The notes under the pieces: model-generated | Database searches by the model: none | Told to the model about the DNA's origin: nothing | Seen by the model: only the letters and a program-made list of their open reading frames with translations | Position numbers and translations under genes: made by a program | NCBI GenBank assembly: GCA_020638175.1 | Contig: JACKJA010000002.1 | Span: 992,001 to 1,056,000 of the forward strand | DNA length: 64,000 nucleotides | Reading direction: 5' to 3' | Origin: Rhodospirillales bacterium | GTDB lineage: Bacteria > Pseudomonadota > Alphaproteobacteria > Micavibrionales > Micavibrionaceae | Shown: piece by piece, positions 16,512 to 26,995 of the stretch | How the letters are laid out: each line of letters starts with the position of its first letter | Numbering within the stretch: the first letter of the stretch is position 1

Positions 16512-17201
16512 ATGTTTAAAAATCCTCTCATGGGGGGCTTTTGTGCCCTGCTGTTTTTGCTGGCGGCGCCGTCTGTGACGGCGCAGGCGGCGGAAATATG
16601 CCCGGATGTCGCGCCGCCGACCGTTCTGGTCAATATGATCGAAAAGAAAGCCCTGTTTGATGTGAAGCAAAACAAGGTCCAGCTGGCAGCCTATCACATT
16701 GATACGGCGGACGTGCCGTTCCACGCCGAAGTGGGGGGCTTGATGCGTGGCAATATCCGTTATGACCGCCGCATCCGCTATGGCCGACAGGTAAACAAAA
16801 ACAACGGACAGGCGTGTTTGTGGGTACAGGATGTAACGCTCAATGTTTATTTCGAGCCATCCGTTTATGTAGCGCAGGAATATAAGGACGACGCTTGCTG
16901 GTTCCGCGAGATTTTTGCACACGAAGCCGAACATGTTGCCATCGACCGTGATATTGCCCGCAAGTATAAAAGCCGCCTGCGGCAGGGCATGTCTTTTGTG
17001 CTGTCTGCTCCTGAAGACTACATGATCGGTCCGTTGCCGGACATCGTGATCCCGGATTTCCAGAAAGGGATTGATAAGGATCTGGATGCGGCCGTGAAAG
17101 CGTTGCTGGCCGGTATGTCCCGTGAACGCGTGGAGCGTCAGGCCGCCCATGATAATCCGCGCGAGTATGCCCGCCTGTCACACGCCTGTATGGTCCGTTA
17201 A
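16512..17201 (+). CDS. Putative secreted HExxH metallopeptidase-like protein B
   Basis: The 229-residue protein has a clear signal peptide (MFKNPLMGGFCALLFLLAAP, cleavage probably after AQA near residue 26). The motif HEAEHVAID gives His137, Glu138, His141 and Asp145, aligned with the motif of the upstream gene. Cys102 and Cys129 match the paralogue's pair, suggesting a conserved disulfide in the periplasm. The C-terminal ~80 residues (SAPEDYMIGPLPDIVIPDFQ onward) differ from the paralogue. An 83-base gap separates the two, so they may be one transcript. Zinc binding and catalysis are inferred from the motif only. Confidence 0.7.
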   Translation: MFKNPLMGGFCALLFLLAAPSVTAQAAEICPDVAPPTVLVNMIEKKALFDVKQNKVQLAAYHIDTADVPFHAEVGGLMRGNIRYDRRIRYGRQVNKNNGQACLWVQDVTLNVYFEPSVYVAQEYKDDACWFREIFAHEAEHVAIDRDIARKYKSRLRQGMSFVLSAPEDYMIGPLPDIVIPDFQKGIDKDLDAAVKALLAGMSRERVERQAAHDNPREYARLSHACMVR

Positions 17202-17210
17202 ATCTGTACA

Positions 17211-17237
17211 AATAAAAACCGCTGCAAAATGCAGCGG
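17211..17237 (-). terminator. Rho-independent terminator (minus strand)
   Basis: Stem CCGCTGC/GCAGCGG (17219-17225 and 17231-17237) has a 5-base loop. Read on the minus strand it is followed by TTTTTATTT, so it should end the transcript of the small gene at 17387-17596. The plus-strand flank has no T run. Confidence 0.75.
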
Positions 17238-17386
17238 TAAGGAAACTTGCCTGTGAAAACCAAAGAGCCCTTAGTATATACGGTAAGGACTATCTGAATT
17301 CTGTTTATAGTATTTCATACAAATGTGTCAAAATTATGGACAAATTGGTCCTGATTTCAAAAAAAACAATCCGGATAAACCGGAAA

Positions 17387-17596
17387 TTACTTTGGGGTAT
17401 GTCCAAAATTTTTGCGACGGACAAAGATTTGAGCCGCATGTGGTGATTGCTCAATGCAATCGAAAGCAGCGTTAACGCGCTCCCGTAATTGATCCCTTGC
17501 CGCATTGATCTTGACGATGCCTTTGAGGACTGTTTCCAGATCGCCGCTTATGTGGCCCGTATGTTTATCTAATTCTGAGGACTGCGATTGGTCCAT
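17387..17596 (-). CDS. Small hypothetical protein, 69 residues
   Basis: The ATG at 17596 has a near-perfect AGGAGG ribosome binding site five bases upstream, which decides against the longer frame from 17641. The product is a small hydrophilic helical protein (LETVLKGIVKINAARDQLRERVNAAFDCIEQ) with one cysteine and a basic C-terminus (FVRRKNFGHTPK). No family recognised. A minus-strand terminator lies about 150 bases downstream. Base composition is AT-richer than the flanking acnA. Confidence 0.6.
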   Translation of the reverse strand: MDQSQSSELDKHTGHISGDLETVLKGIVKINAARDQLRERVNAAFDCIEQSPHAAQIFVRRKNFGHTPK

Positions 17597-17692
17597 GGTT
17601 TCCTCCTGATTGAATAAGGATAAAAAATAGAAATCTTTCATGTTTATGTCAACAAATATGACGGGAATTTTGCAAATAGGATTGGTTGCCCG

Positions 17693-17721
17693 TTTTTATC
17701 CTGAATTGTTCGTGGTATAAT
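17693..17721 (+). promoter_or_regulatory. Candidate sigma70-type promoter of acnA
   Basis: A perfect TATAAT lies at 17716-17721, with a weak -35 TTTTTA at 17693-17698 and a 17-base spacer. It is 54 bases upstream of the acnA start codon. The -35 match is poor, so this is a candidate only. Confidence 0.45.
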
Positions 17722-17775
17722 TACCGCTGTTCTTCTCGAACGAACGCTCACCTCTCTTATTCAGGACAGATCACC

Positions 17776-20441
<2,666 letters not shown>

Positions 20442-20445
<4 letters not shown>

Positions 20446-21431
20446 ATCACCCAGTCGCTATCGCCGCCGGCGATACGATCTTCGATTTCGCTCGACAGGG
20501 CTTTGCGGGCGAATTCTTCGGCTTCGTTTATAAGAAGCGGGAATTTGGGCCGTTCCGGGCGGTACCGGACGTTTTGCAGATGTTCAAACTGGTCGATGGC
20601 GGCATTCAGCTGCCCCAGTTTTTTGATGGCTTCTTCGTGCTGCTTGGCTTCGTCGGATGCGACCGAGATCAGCTCGTAATAAAGCTTTTGCTTTATCATT
20701 CCGATCAGGAAAGTCAGTTGTATCCCTTCCAGAAATGCGGCCGAGACACTCAGGCACTGCGAAGGTTTTGCCAGCGGCGTTGTTTCATCCGGCTCGGCGG
20801 TGAAGTTAAAGGTCGTCGTACGGCTGGGACTGCGCAGGATAATGCCGCACCGGGCTTCGTCCTTGGCAATGTTGATAATCAGGGCGATGTTGGAATCGTG
20901 ATGGATATTGACCAGTTTCCCGGCTTGTTTGAAGGCATCTTCGGCGATTTCCAGTGACTTGTCGTAGTTCTGGCGGTTGCGGGCGTCACACTGTTCGATA
21001 ATATCCAAAAACGGGTGCCGAGTGCCGGGGCCGCCTTCAAAAATAGCGCGGCCTTTGTGATAAACCGCAACCCAGTGTCTGGGGTTGTACTTATCTTCGT
21101 ATCCTTTGGTAAGGGCGGCATAGGCCTCTTTGAAATCAAAGGGCTTGGGCCGGGTTGTGATCGGGCCTTCCTCCTGAAACGAATGGGCGATTTTGGCCGC
21201 CATCCGGGCGCAGCAATGCATGTTCTGGGCGCGGATAACCAGCACTTCGCTTTCCGTGGCCATCGTCGGTTTCAGGGTCAAAACCATGCGGTTGCTCAGG
21301 GCAATAACAGGTTCGCTGTCCGAAAGGTCTTTCGGCATCAGGTCTTGAATAACGAATTTTTCGCGCAGTAATGTGGCGTTAAATTCCGGCATGAAGATGG
21401 CGCTCTTTCCCTCGATATCCACTATTTTCAT
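20442..21431 (-). CDS. Hypothetical protein, 329 residues
   Basis: An unrecognised soluble protein with no signal peptide or clear membrane helix. The N-terminal ~100 residues look like a small beta-rich domain (MKIVDIEGKSAIFMPEFN, then SEPVIALSNRMVLTLKP). A central part has WVAVYHKGRAIFEGGPGTRHPFLDIIEQ. The C-terminal part is helical and charged (LYYELISVASDEAKQHEEAIKKL, ending EIEDRIAGGDSDWVI). It overlaps the convergent acnA by four bases. Gene-like length and consistent codon use support it as real. Confidence 0.65.
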
Positions 21432-21699
21432 TTTAACACAGGCGGTTGCCGGAATGAATTTCTATTTTGGGACAAAAAAACAAGGCCGGGTTAACGGGCC
21501 CGGCCCTGTTGTTTGTTCCATACGGCGTGACAGAGACTTTTGGCGTTGTGTATTGGCAGAAAAACCCTCATTTGACCGCAATTTGTCCGGCTCTGTCGTG
21601 CCGTCAGGTAACATTAGCAAAGCAGGGTGAAAGAGCGCTTAATTTTACCCGGCATTTTATCTATTCCCGGCGGGAACGGAATTTTGCGGGGATAAGCGC
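21432..21699. other. Intergenic region with hairpin, no gene seen
   Basis: Between the divergent genes at 20442-21431 and 21700/21745 there are about 270-310 bases. Short frames here have poor composition and no ribosome binding site. The only structure seen is the hairpin at 21473-21505. Confidence 0.5.
21473..21505 (-). terminator. Orphan terminator-like hairpin (minus strand)
   Basis: A perfect GGCCGGG/CCCGGCC stem (21484-21490 and 21499-21505) has an 8-base loop. On the minus strand it is followed by TTG and seven T. No annotated minus-strand gene ends here, so it may end an unannotated small RNA or act in the leader of the gene at 21431. Confidence 0.55.
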
Positions 21700-22479
21700 A
21701 TGATGCGGCTTACGGCCTCTCCGGGGATCGACCATAATGACACTATGAAAGCAAAAATCCTGACCACCGTTGAACCCTGTATTACTCCGGCCATGCACTA
21801 TGATGGCTGGGCGGCTTCTTACGACGGCGATATGAAGGGGTGGGGGTATAAAGCGCCCCGGATCGTCGCCGAAGGACTGGTCGCTCAGGGCGGTATGACA
21901 AACGAGACGCCGGATATTCTGGATCTGGGAATCGGAACGGGGCTGCTCAGCAGCCGGATAAAATCCCACTGGCCGCAGGCCCGTATTACGGGCGTCGACG
22001 TGTCCCGGCGGATGCTGGCGGCATGTCGGAAAAAGGGTGTTGCCGACCGTTTGTTCCGTATGGATCTGAATACCGGGCGCTGGCCGTTTCCGGATAAAAG
22101 CTTTGATGTTGTGATGTCTGCCGGGGTGATGGAAAGCCTGCCGCGATTGCCCCATATCCTGCAGGAAGCCGCGAGGGTTTTGCGGCCGGGCGGGCTTCTG
22201 GCCTTTACCTTTATGCCGGCAGGCCGAACGGTAACCGGTGATGATCCTGTGACCCGGCATCTCAGCCCCGGTCGCCGCCATGGTCGTTTTGTCATGGGGC
22301 CGATGGACCTGTACGCCCACGATCCGCTCAACATCCGGGTGCAATGCGCTTTGGCCGGGATCAAAACGCTGGCGGTCCGGCGCTTTACCGGCTACCGCAC
22401 CTACGTTGTGCTGAAAGTCGATTACGACCTGTTTTTAGGGCGGAAACAACAGGGACCCAGAGCCGAAAACGCCCTGTAG
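21700..22479 (+). CDS. SAM-dependent methyltransferase (class I)
   Basis: The protein has 259 residues from ATG 21700, or 244 from ATG 21745. The upstream start has a GGGGATAAG sequence ahead of it, so I keep it. The methyltransferase type 11 core is clear: motif I ILDLGIGTGLLSSRI, motif II ITGVDVSRRMLAACRKKG, then MDLNTGRWPFPDKSFDVVMSAGV and the LRPGGLLAFTF strand. The C-terminal part (RRFTGYRTYVVLKVDYDLFLGRK) is not diagnostic. Substrate unknown; the N-terminal HYDGWAASYDGDMKGWGY is common in small-molecule methyltransferases. Confidence 0.8.
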   Translation: MMRLTASPGIDHNDTMKAKILTTVEPCITPAMHYDGWAASYDGDMKGWGYKAPRIVAEGLVAQGGMTNETPDILDLGIGTGLLSSRIKSHWPQARITGVDVSRRMLAACRKKGVADRLFRMDLNTGRWPFPDKSFDVVMSAGVMESLPRLPHILQEAARVLRPGGLLAFTFMPAGRTVTGDDPVTRHLSPGRRHGRFVMGPMDLYAHDPLNIRVQCALAGIKTLAVRRFTGYRTYVVLKVDYDLFLGRKQQGPRAENAL

Positions 22480-22522
22480 CGCGGCTTGATCGGTATGCCG
22501 GGACGGTTCTTGACGTCAGAAA

Positions 22523-22849
22523 CTATTGTAAAGTACGGGCGCCAAGGGTGGGAGAGACATAAATATAGTCCTGCGAGGCCATCTGACGGGCAAGGTCAAC
22601 GGCGTTTTCAATAAAATTGGCAATACCTTTGCGGCCAAGATGTCTGAAATCATTCGCTTTCCTTTCCAGAGCGGCATTGTATTTTTCGACGTCGGCCGGG
22701 GGAATGCCTTGCAAATATTCCCTGTGTTGATGTTTTTTTATGATTGATAACCAGCCTAAGAGCGAAAACGTTACCCTGTCAATTCCCCACAGATTATTTC
22801 CCGCTAAAAAATAAAAACCGAAGGGTTTGGAATGGCCGGTGCGTATCAC
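22523..22849 (-). CDS. Possible small protein, 108 residues
   Basis: This frame starts with GTG at 22849 and has no well-spaced ribosome binding site. Its first half includes WGIDRVTFSLLGWLSIIKKH and the second half is hydrophilic (PPADVEKYNAALERKANDF, then NFIENAVDLARQMASQ). Composition looks protein-like in the C-terminal 60 residues. It is the only gene candidate in the 22480-22892 gap. It may be a degraded gene. Low confidence. Confidence 0.35.
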   Translation of the reverse strand: MIRTGHSKPFGFYFLAGNNLWGIDRVTFSLLGWLSIIKKHQHREYLQGIPPADVEKYNAALERKANDFRHLGRKGIANFIENAVDLARQMASQDYIYVSPTLGARTLQ

Positions 22850-22892
22850 CCCCGTAAACCATCAAACAATAACGATGTGAGGAGTAGATACC

Positions 22893-23321
22893 ATGAACAA
22901 GACAAAACAAGCTTTGCTGGCCGGGATGATCCTGACGGGCATGAGTCTCGGCGGTGCCGGGGAAGCCGAAGCCCGTGATGGCATATGCCGCGAATACAGC
23001 GAGCATATCCGCATCAGTGGCCGGATCGAGGATGCCTATGGCACAGCCTGCCTGCAGGGTGACGGCAGCTGGAAAATCACGGTAGCTGCAAAACCCGACA
23101 GCAGCCGAAGTCGTGACCTCAACCGGGACCGTGATTATGCCGATGCCCGCCGCGAGGTGGTCTATTACGACCATAGCCCGCGTGTGATCTATGTCTATGA
23201 CCGTGCGCCGCGCTATGGCTATTACTATCCGCCGGGCTTGTGGAAAAAGCGGTATACGCATTACGACAGGCACCAGCATCGTGACCGTCATGAGAATCGG
23301 CACGATCGCCGCTACCATTAA
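22893..23321 (+). CDS. Periplasmic His/Arg/Tyr-rich protein
   Basis: The 142-residue protein has a signal peptide (MNKTKQALLAGMILTGMSLG, cleavage probably after AEA near residue 27). The mature N-terminus, CREYSEHIRISGRIEDAYGTACLQGDG, resembles the C-terminal domain of 17-kDa surface-antigen/YMGG-type proteins (CREY...G..AYGTAC...DGSW), here without the usual glycine zipper before it. The C-terminal half is rich in Tyr, Arg and His (RYTHYDRHQHRDRHENRHDRRYH) and could bind metal or polyanions. AGGAG ribosome binding site; a terminator follows at 23361. Confidence 0.7.
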   Translation: MNKTKQALLAGMILTGMSLGGAGEAEARDGICREYSEHIRISGRIEDAYGTACLQGDGSWKITVAAKPDSSRSRDLNRDRDYADARREVVYYDHSPRVIYVYDRAPRYGYYYPPGLWKKRYTHYDRHQHRDRHENRHDRRYH

Positions 23322-23360
23322 TTAACCGGAGGGGTTAAGCAAGTTCCCCAACTCCCGACT

Positions 23361-23400
23361 GGCCGTTTCCCGTCTCTCCCGGCGGGGGGCGGCCTTTTTT
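23361..23400 (+). terminator. Rho-independent terminator
   Basis: Outer stem GGCCG/CGGCC (23361-23365 and 23390-23394) has an extendable C/G-rich inner arm and is followed by six T (23395-23400). It ends the transcript of the gene at 22893-23321. Confidence 0.75.
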
Positions 23401-23417
23401 AAGATACGGAACGCGCT

Positions 23418-23954
23418 CTACCTTCTTGCGGGCCGCAAAGGCGTGACGACAGCCCGCGCAACGGTGTCATTGATCATCCCGACGGCTTTTCTTAAAAAGG
23501 CGGCAACCGGTAAGCTGCCTTTTTCTTCATACTTGTCTGCAGTCATAAGAAGGGTTTGGTTGCCTTCACTGACCTGACCTTTGGGGACATCACGGATATA
23601 TTCGTCAACCCGTGCCTGTAATTGCTGGTCATAGAGTCCTTCGGCGGCGGCGATCATGTCCATCAGATAATCTTTATCTTTTTGTTCCCTAATATTTGCT
23701 TCCTGAAGCTTTAGGGCCAGAGGAACAGACCCAATCGTTTTACGGGCGTCGTGGTCAAAAAAATCAACAAGTCTACAGTCAAGAACAGGGGTGTCGTCAC
23801 AAAGCTTTTGAATCGTTTGCAGCGTCAAAGGAAGGGTGAATCGCAGCCCTTCTTCGTCCTCAAAAACCAACTGCGGCACGAATTGCGCGATGTCGTTATA
23901 TGTTTCCAATATCTGTAAGAAAAGGTCATCCAGATCTGTATCGTCGCTCGCCAT
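23418..23954 (-). CDS. Hypothetical acidic helical protein
   Basis: The 178-residue protein starts MASDDTDLDDLFLQILETYND and is strongly acidic at the N-terminus, while the C-terminus is basic (VVTPLRPARR). Long helices include LQEANIREQKDKDYLMDMIAAAE. There is no signal peptide, membrane segment or recognised domain. It could be a small cytosolic adaptor, but nothing in the sequence fixes a role. It is convergent with the gene at 22893. Confidence 0.6.
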   Translation of the reverse strand: MASDDTDLDDLFLQILETYNDIAQFVPQLVFEDEEGLRFTLPLTLQTIQKLCDDTPVLDCRLVDFFDHDARKTIGSVPLALKLQEANIREQKDKDYLMDMIAAAEGLYDQQLQARVDEYIRDVPKGQVSEGNQTLLMTADKYEEKGSLPVAAFLRKAVGMINDTVARAVVTPLRPARR

Positions 23955-24027
23955 AAATCACCGCCCATGTTTGTTTTTTATCGGGGCACTATATTTCCGT
24001 AATGTTGGATATGTCAAGGTCTTGATG

Positions 24028-24072
24028 ATAAAACAATGCCCATCCCCGGCGCAAAACAGGGGGTGGGCATTG
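24028..24072 (-). terminator. Rho-independent terminator (minus strand)
   Basis: Stem CAATGCCCA...TGGGCATTG (24034-24042 and 24064-24072), extended by C/G pairs inside, is followed on the minus strand by TTTTATC. It ends the transcript of the small gene at 24098-24289. Confidence 0.75.
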
Positions 24073-24097
24073 ATGGCTTCTTACGATCGGGAAACAA

Positions 24098-24289
24098 TCA
24101 GGCCTTGATATCGACCCGTGACCCGTCGTTGTCTGTGTCGACGCCGCCGGTCCCGCCGGTATCATCGGCATCGCCGTCATTATCGGCGGCAGGCTGTACC
24201 GGAGCCGGGGTCGGCTGGCCGTTCGCCTGCGGTTTCTGCAGATACTGCAGATAGGATAGAGACGCTTGTGAAACACTTGAGATCGACAT
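24098..24289 (-). CDS. Small hypothetical protein, 63 residues
   Basis: The ATG at 24289 has an AAAGGTG ribosome binding site, which favours it over the upstream ATG at 24370. The product starts MSISSVSQASLSYLQYLQK, followed by a Pro/Gln stretch and an acidic, Gly-rich tail with Asp-Asn-Asp-Gly repeats (DNDGDADDTGG, DTDNDGSRVDIKA). The tail could bind calcium but is short. It has its own terminator, which supports a real gene. Function unknown. Confidence 0.6.
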   Translation of the reverse strand: MSISSVSQASLSYLQYLQKPQANGQPTPAPVQPAADNDGDADDTGGTGGVDTDNDGSRVDIKA

Positions 24290-24400
24290 AACAGAACACC
24301 TTTCTTGGATGTTGGATCTGGTTAAAGCCGTTGTCTTCTTCAGCGGCCATCGCGTTATCGTGTTTTTCACTGGTAACGAATCCTATTATCGCGGTCGGAC

Positions 24401-24440
24401 CTGAAGGGAACCTGAAGGAAACGCTTCAGGTTCTCTTCAG
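24401..24440. other. Long perfect hairpin in intergenic region
   Basis: An inverted repeat of 17 pairs (one G-T): arms 24401-24417 and 24424-24440 with a 6-base GAAACG loop. The core arm is GAACCTGAAG/CTTCAGGTTC. No T run follows on either strand. It lies between the divergent genes at 24289 and 24581 and may be a processing or stability element in the 5' region of the outer-membrane protein gene. Confidence 0.6.
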
Positions 24441-24483
24441 CTTCGTGATTTAGAAAAGAGTCCAATTGTCACTCTACTACCCA

Positions 24484-24513
24484 CCCCTCATCTCCTTGTG
24501 GGGAGATGGGGGG
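24484..24513. repeat. Palindromic REP-like element
   Basis: Stem CATCTCC/GGAGATG (24489-24495 and 24502-24508) is extended by CCCCT/GGGGG outside, with loop TTGTGG. C-rich/G-rich palindromes of this form are often dispersed in alphaproteobacterial genomes. Only one copy is seen in this window, so the repeat status is inferred. Confidence 0.4.
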
Positions 24514-24580
24514 AGACAATAAAAGGCTTCGTCTCAATCATGATCTTGAAAAATCATATAGAAATTAAGGAGTATTCCTC

Positions 24581-25222
24581 ATGAAAAGTTTGGTTGTTTC
24601 CGGCCTGATGGCCGTATCGCTTCTGTCTTGCGGCGGCATGGCCCACGCAGAAGATTATAATTTGTATGTTGGCGCCCGCGGCGACATCGCTTTCCCCTCG
24701 GATTCGGATGTGAAAGGCGCCGCCACCGGTCAGGTCGAATACGGCTTCAGCAGCGGCGCAGGCGTCGTTCTGGGCTGGCAGCCCGCCGCGCTCGACACGG
24801 ATAGCGGCGATGTGCGCGTAGAGCTGGAAGGCAGCTATCACGCTTTCGGACTCGACCGGGTCAGAGCAAACAACAACCCGGACGACGATATGACAGCTAC
24901 GACGATTATGGGCAACGTTTACTATGACATGCACACAGGCAGCGCCTTCACGCCCTATATCGGGGCCGGGATCGGCGAGGCCTTCGTGAAGTTCCCGACC
25001 GGCAAGGGGCTGACGAATACGGACGACAGCGACACCGGGCTGGCTTATCAGGCCATGGCCGGCGTGTCCTATACCCCGGAATCGATGCCGCAGACCGACT
25101 GGTCGATTGGCTATAAATATCTGGCGCTGGAAAATCCGTCCTTTGCCTCGGCCGGCGGCGGCGTCAAGCTCGACCCCGTGCATGAAAGCGCAATCGAAGT
25201 CGGTGTCCGTTACCACTTCTAG
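24581..25222 (+). CDS. Outer-membrane beta-barrel protein
   Basis: The 213-residue protein has a signal peptide (MKSLVVSGLMAVSLLSCGGM, cleavage after AHA at residue 23) and a barrel-like mature part with alternating hydrophobic strands: YNLYVGARGDIAFPSD, VRVELEGSYHAFGL, FTPYIGAGIGEAFVKF and YQAMAGVSYTP. It ends with the terminal aromatic signature GVRYHF, typical of BAM-inserted 8-stranded barrels (OmpA/OmpW/Omp25-like). AAGGAG ribosome binding site. Two hairpins precede it and a strong terminator follows. Confidence 0.85.
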   Translation: MKSLVVSGLMAVSLLSCGGMAHAEDYNLYVGARGDIAFPSDSDVKGAATGQVEYGFSSGAGVVLGWQPAALDTDSGDVRVELEGSYHAFGLDRVRANNNPDDDMTATTIMGNVYYDMHTGSAFTPYIGAGIGEAFVKFPTGKGLTNTDDSDTGLAYQAMAGVSYTPESMPQTDWSIGYKYLALENPSFASAGGGVKLDPVHESAIEVGVRYHF

Positions 25223-25254
25223 GGCTTCTCCTCCAATACACAACGGAGATAGAA

Positions 25255-25289
25255 AAAAAGGGGTGGGCTCAAAGGCTCACCTCTTTTTT
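25255..25289. terminator. Bidirectional rho-independent terminator
   Basis: A 15-pair stem (25255-25269 with 25274-25288, three G-T pairs) and a 4-base loop are flanked by an A run on the left and a T run on the right. It serves the plus-strand barrel gene and, read backwards, the minus-strand DUF1223 gene, whose stop codon lies in the T run. Confidence 0.85.
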
Positions 25290-25998
25290 AGGGCGCCGCG
25301 GCCATAACCTGCCCGGCGGCGAGGATCGCCCCGTTTTTGTTGCTGTGTGCCAGCAACAGATAACCGTCATGCCGCGCATCGGGGGTCAGCGGTATGGTGG
25401 CTTTGTCGCCCTCCGGTGTCACAGACAGGAACGCCCGCACCGGGTGGACATAGCGCATGGTCTTGCCGCGGTTTTCACCGGCTTTGACGCTCTGGGCATA
25501 GGCGTTGTCGAACGCCAGCAGGTTATAGGTCACATCCGCGGGCACGCCGCGTAAATCCGCGTGCAGCGCGCCGTTTTCCAAAGTCAGGGGCAGGGGCTTG
25601 ACCCCGTCGCCCCGCGCCTTTTCCAGCGCCGCAATCACCGCGCTGCGCTTGTTCCCGATCACCTCATGACGCCCGTTAATGACGATCTGTGGCGTGTAGA
25701 CCCGCTTGTTGCCAAAGGCTGCGGCATAGGCATGCTGCCGCGCCGTGCAGGCGGGCAGGGACAGCGTATCTTTCCAGTTCAGGTGATCCCAGTACGTGAC
25801 ATGACAGCCGACGATATACAGCGGTTCGTCGCCCGTATAATCGGCCAGCAAGTCAGCCGCCAGCGCATCCGCCGCCGGACACGAAGAACAGCTCTGGCTG
25901 GTAAACAGCTCCGCCACCACGGGCGGAGGGGTGTCTTGCGACCGCGCTGCGCCCGGCACCCCCCCGATCAGAACCAAAAGAAGTAAAATAACTCTCAT
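25288..25998 (-). CDS. DUF1223 secreted thioredoxin-like protein
   Basis: The 236-residue protein has a signal peptide (MRVILLLLVLIGGVPGAARS). It shows the DUF1223 signature: VVAELFTSQSCSSCPAADAL, with a CSSCP motif resembling a thioredoxin active site, then CHVTYWDHLNWKDTLSLPACTARQ and the YTPQIVINGRHEVIG strand. It is probably periplasmic. A redox role is suggested by the fold, not demonstrated. It is convergent with the barrel gene and shares its terminator. Confidence 0.87.
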   Translation of the reverse strand: MRVILLLLVLIGGVPGAARSQDTPPPVVAELFTSQSCSSCPAADALAADLLADYTGDEPLYIVGCHVTYWDHLNWKDTLSLPACTARQHAYAAAFGNKRVYTPQIVINGRHEVIGNKRSAVIAALEKARGDGVKPLPLTLENGALHADLRGVPADVTYNLLAFDNAYAQSVKAGENRGKTMRYVHPVRAFLSVTPEGDKATIPLTPDARHDGYLLLAHSNKNGAILAAGQVMAAAP

Positions 25999-26063
25999 AA
26001 AAACTTATTCGGAAGGAAGGGGTGGAGGGTTACAAATATTCGTCATTGTGAGAAAGGGCGTGA

Positions 26064-26249
26064 TTAGGGTTTTTTAACTAGGCATGTTTCCGTTTCAATC
26101 AAGTAAGCCACGCAATCATCCCTTTCGTGACATTCTTTGGCACTTAAACTCTCTATTTTGTCAGCTGTACATTGGTTCCAATAGGCAAGACAGACCAAGC
26201 CTTCGTCTATTTTTTCTTGAAAAAATAAGATGGCAAAACCCAAGAGCAT
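26064..26249 (-). CDS. Possible small Cys-rich protein
   Basis: The 61-residue frame from ATG 26249 begins with a hydrophobic MLLGFAILFF and contains five cysteines (LVCLAYWNQC, AKECHERDDC, ETETCLVKK). In the plus direction no better gene fits this stretch. There is no ribosome binding site in front of the ATG, and the frame is closed a short way upstream. It could be a small anchored periplasmic protein. Low confidence. Confidence 0.35.
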   Translation of the reverse strand: MLLGFAILFFQEKIDEGLVCLAYWNQCTADKIESLSAKECHERDDCVAYLIETETCLVKKP

Positions 26250-26297
26250 TAAGGCAGAAAAAAGGAGAATGTTTTTGTAGTTTTTTTGCGTCTGGCA

Positions 26298-26921
26298 TCA
26301 CTCACCCTCTGTCTTCCCGGCGCAATCGCCCGGCATTTCACAGGCTCGGCATTTGTCGCGCTGTTGCTCCCATTTCTCGTGAAAGGCCTGGCTGTCGCCA
26401 AATTCCAGATAGTCGTAATAGCGCGCCGGCGGATCCTTGAGCTTTTTGGCATGCTTGATCGGGCACCAATATTGCTCGGTGCGGCTGGCGATTTCGCGCA
26501 CATAGGCAATGACGCCGTTGGAATACTCACAGTAAATGCAATTCATCTTCTCGATCAGGTTAAGATAGGCGAGGTATTTGCGGTCCATCACGACATAGTC
26601 GCGGCGTTTGACCTTGGGAATACCGTAAATCGGAAAACAGATCGCCTGATAGACGCTGACGAACAGATCGCAAACCACCATCGGAATAATCATGGCGTAT
26701 ATAATTGGCGCGGTAAGAATAACCAGCAGCCGCGAGCCGCGCAAATAGCGGATCAGGCCGATTTTCGCCTGACGTTGCAGGGCGAGGGCTTCCTGCTCGA
26801 AAATCACTTTGCTGCGTTCAAGGCGATATTGGAATTCCTGCCGCTTCTCGGCCAGATCGCTTTCAACCTCGCTTTGCAGCTCGTGAATTTTGTCGCGAAT
26901 TTTGTGGGCGAGATTGGTCAT
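26298..26921 (-). CDS. Cys-motif membrane protein with N-terminal coiled coil
   Basis: The 207-residue protein starts with a charged coiled-coil region (residues 1-55, KIHELQSEVESDLAEKRQEF). One long or two short membrane segments follow at about 63-92 (LLVILTAPIIYAMIIPMVVCDLF). The cytosolic or periplasmic tail has paired cysteines MNCIYCEYSNG and YWCPIKHAKK, then DKCRACEMPGDC: CxxC-type spacing able to bind a metal. AGGAG ribosome binding site. I recognise the architecture as conserved in alphaproteobacteria but cannot give a function. It lies 74 bases after lepA on the same strand. Confidence 0.65.
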   Translation of the reverse strand: MTNLAHKIRDKIHELQSEVESDLAEKRQEFQYRLERSKVIFEQEALALQRQAKIGLIRYLRGSRLLVILTAPIIYAMIIPMVVCDLFVSVYQAICFPIYGIPKVKRRDYVVMDRKYLAYLNLIEKMNCIYCEYSNGVIAYVREIASRTEQYWCPIKHAKKLKDPPARYYDYLEFGDSQAFHEKWEQQRDKCRACEMPGDCAGKTEGE

Positions 26922-26995
26922 GGTCTACCTCATCTCCTTTTTTGTCGGGCTGAAAAGCCACCATAGCATTGCACACTGGGTGAAGCAATTGACGC

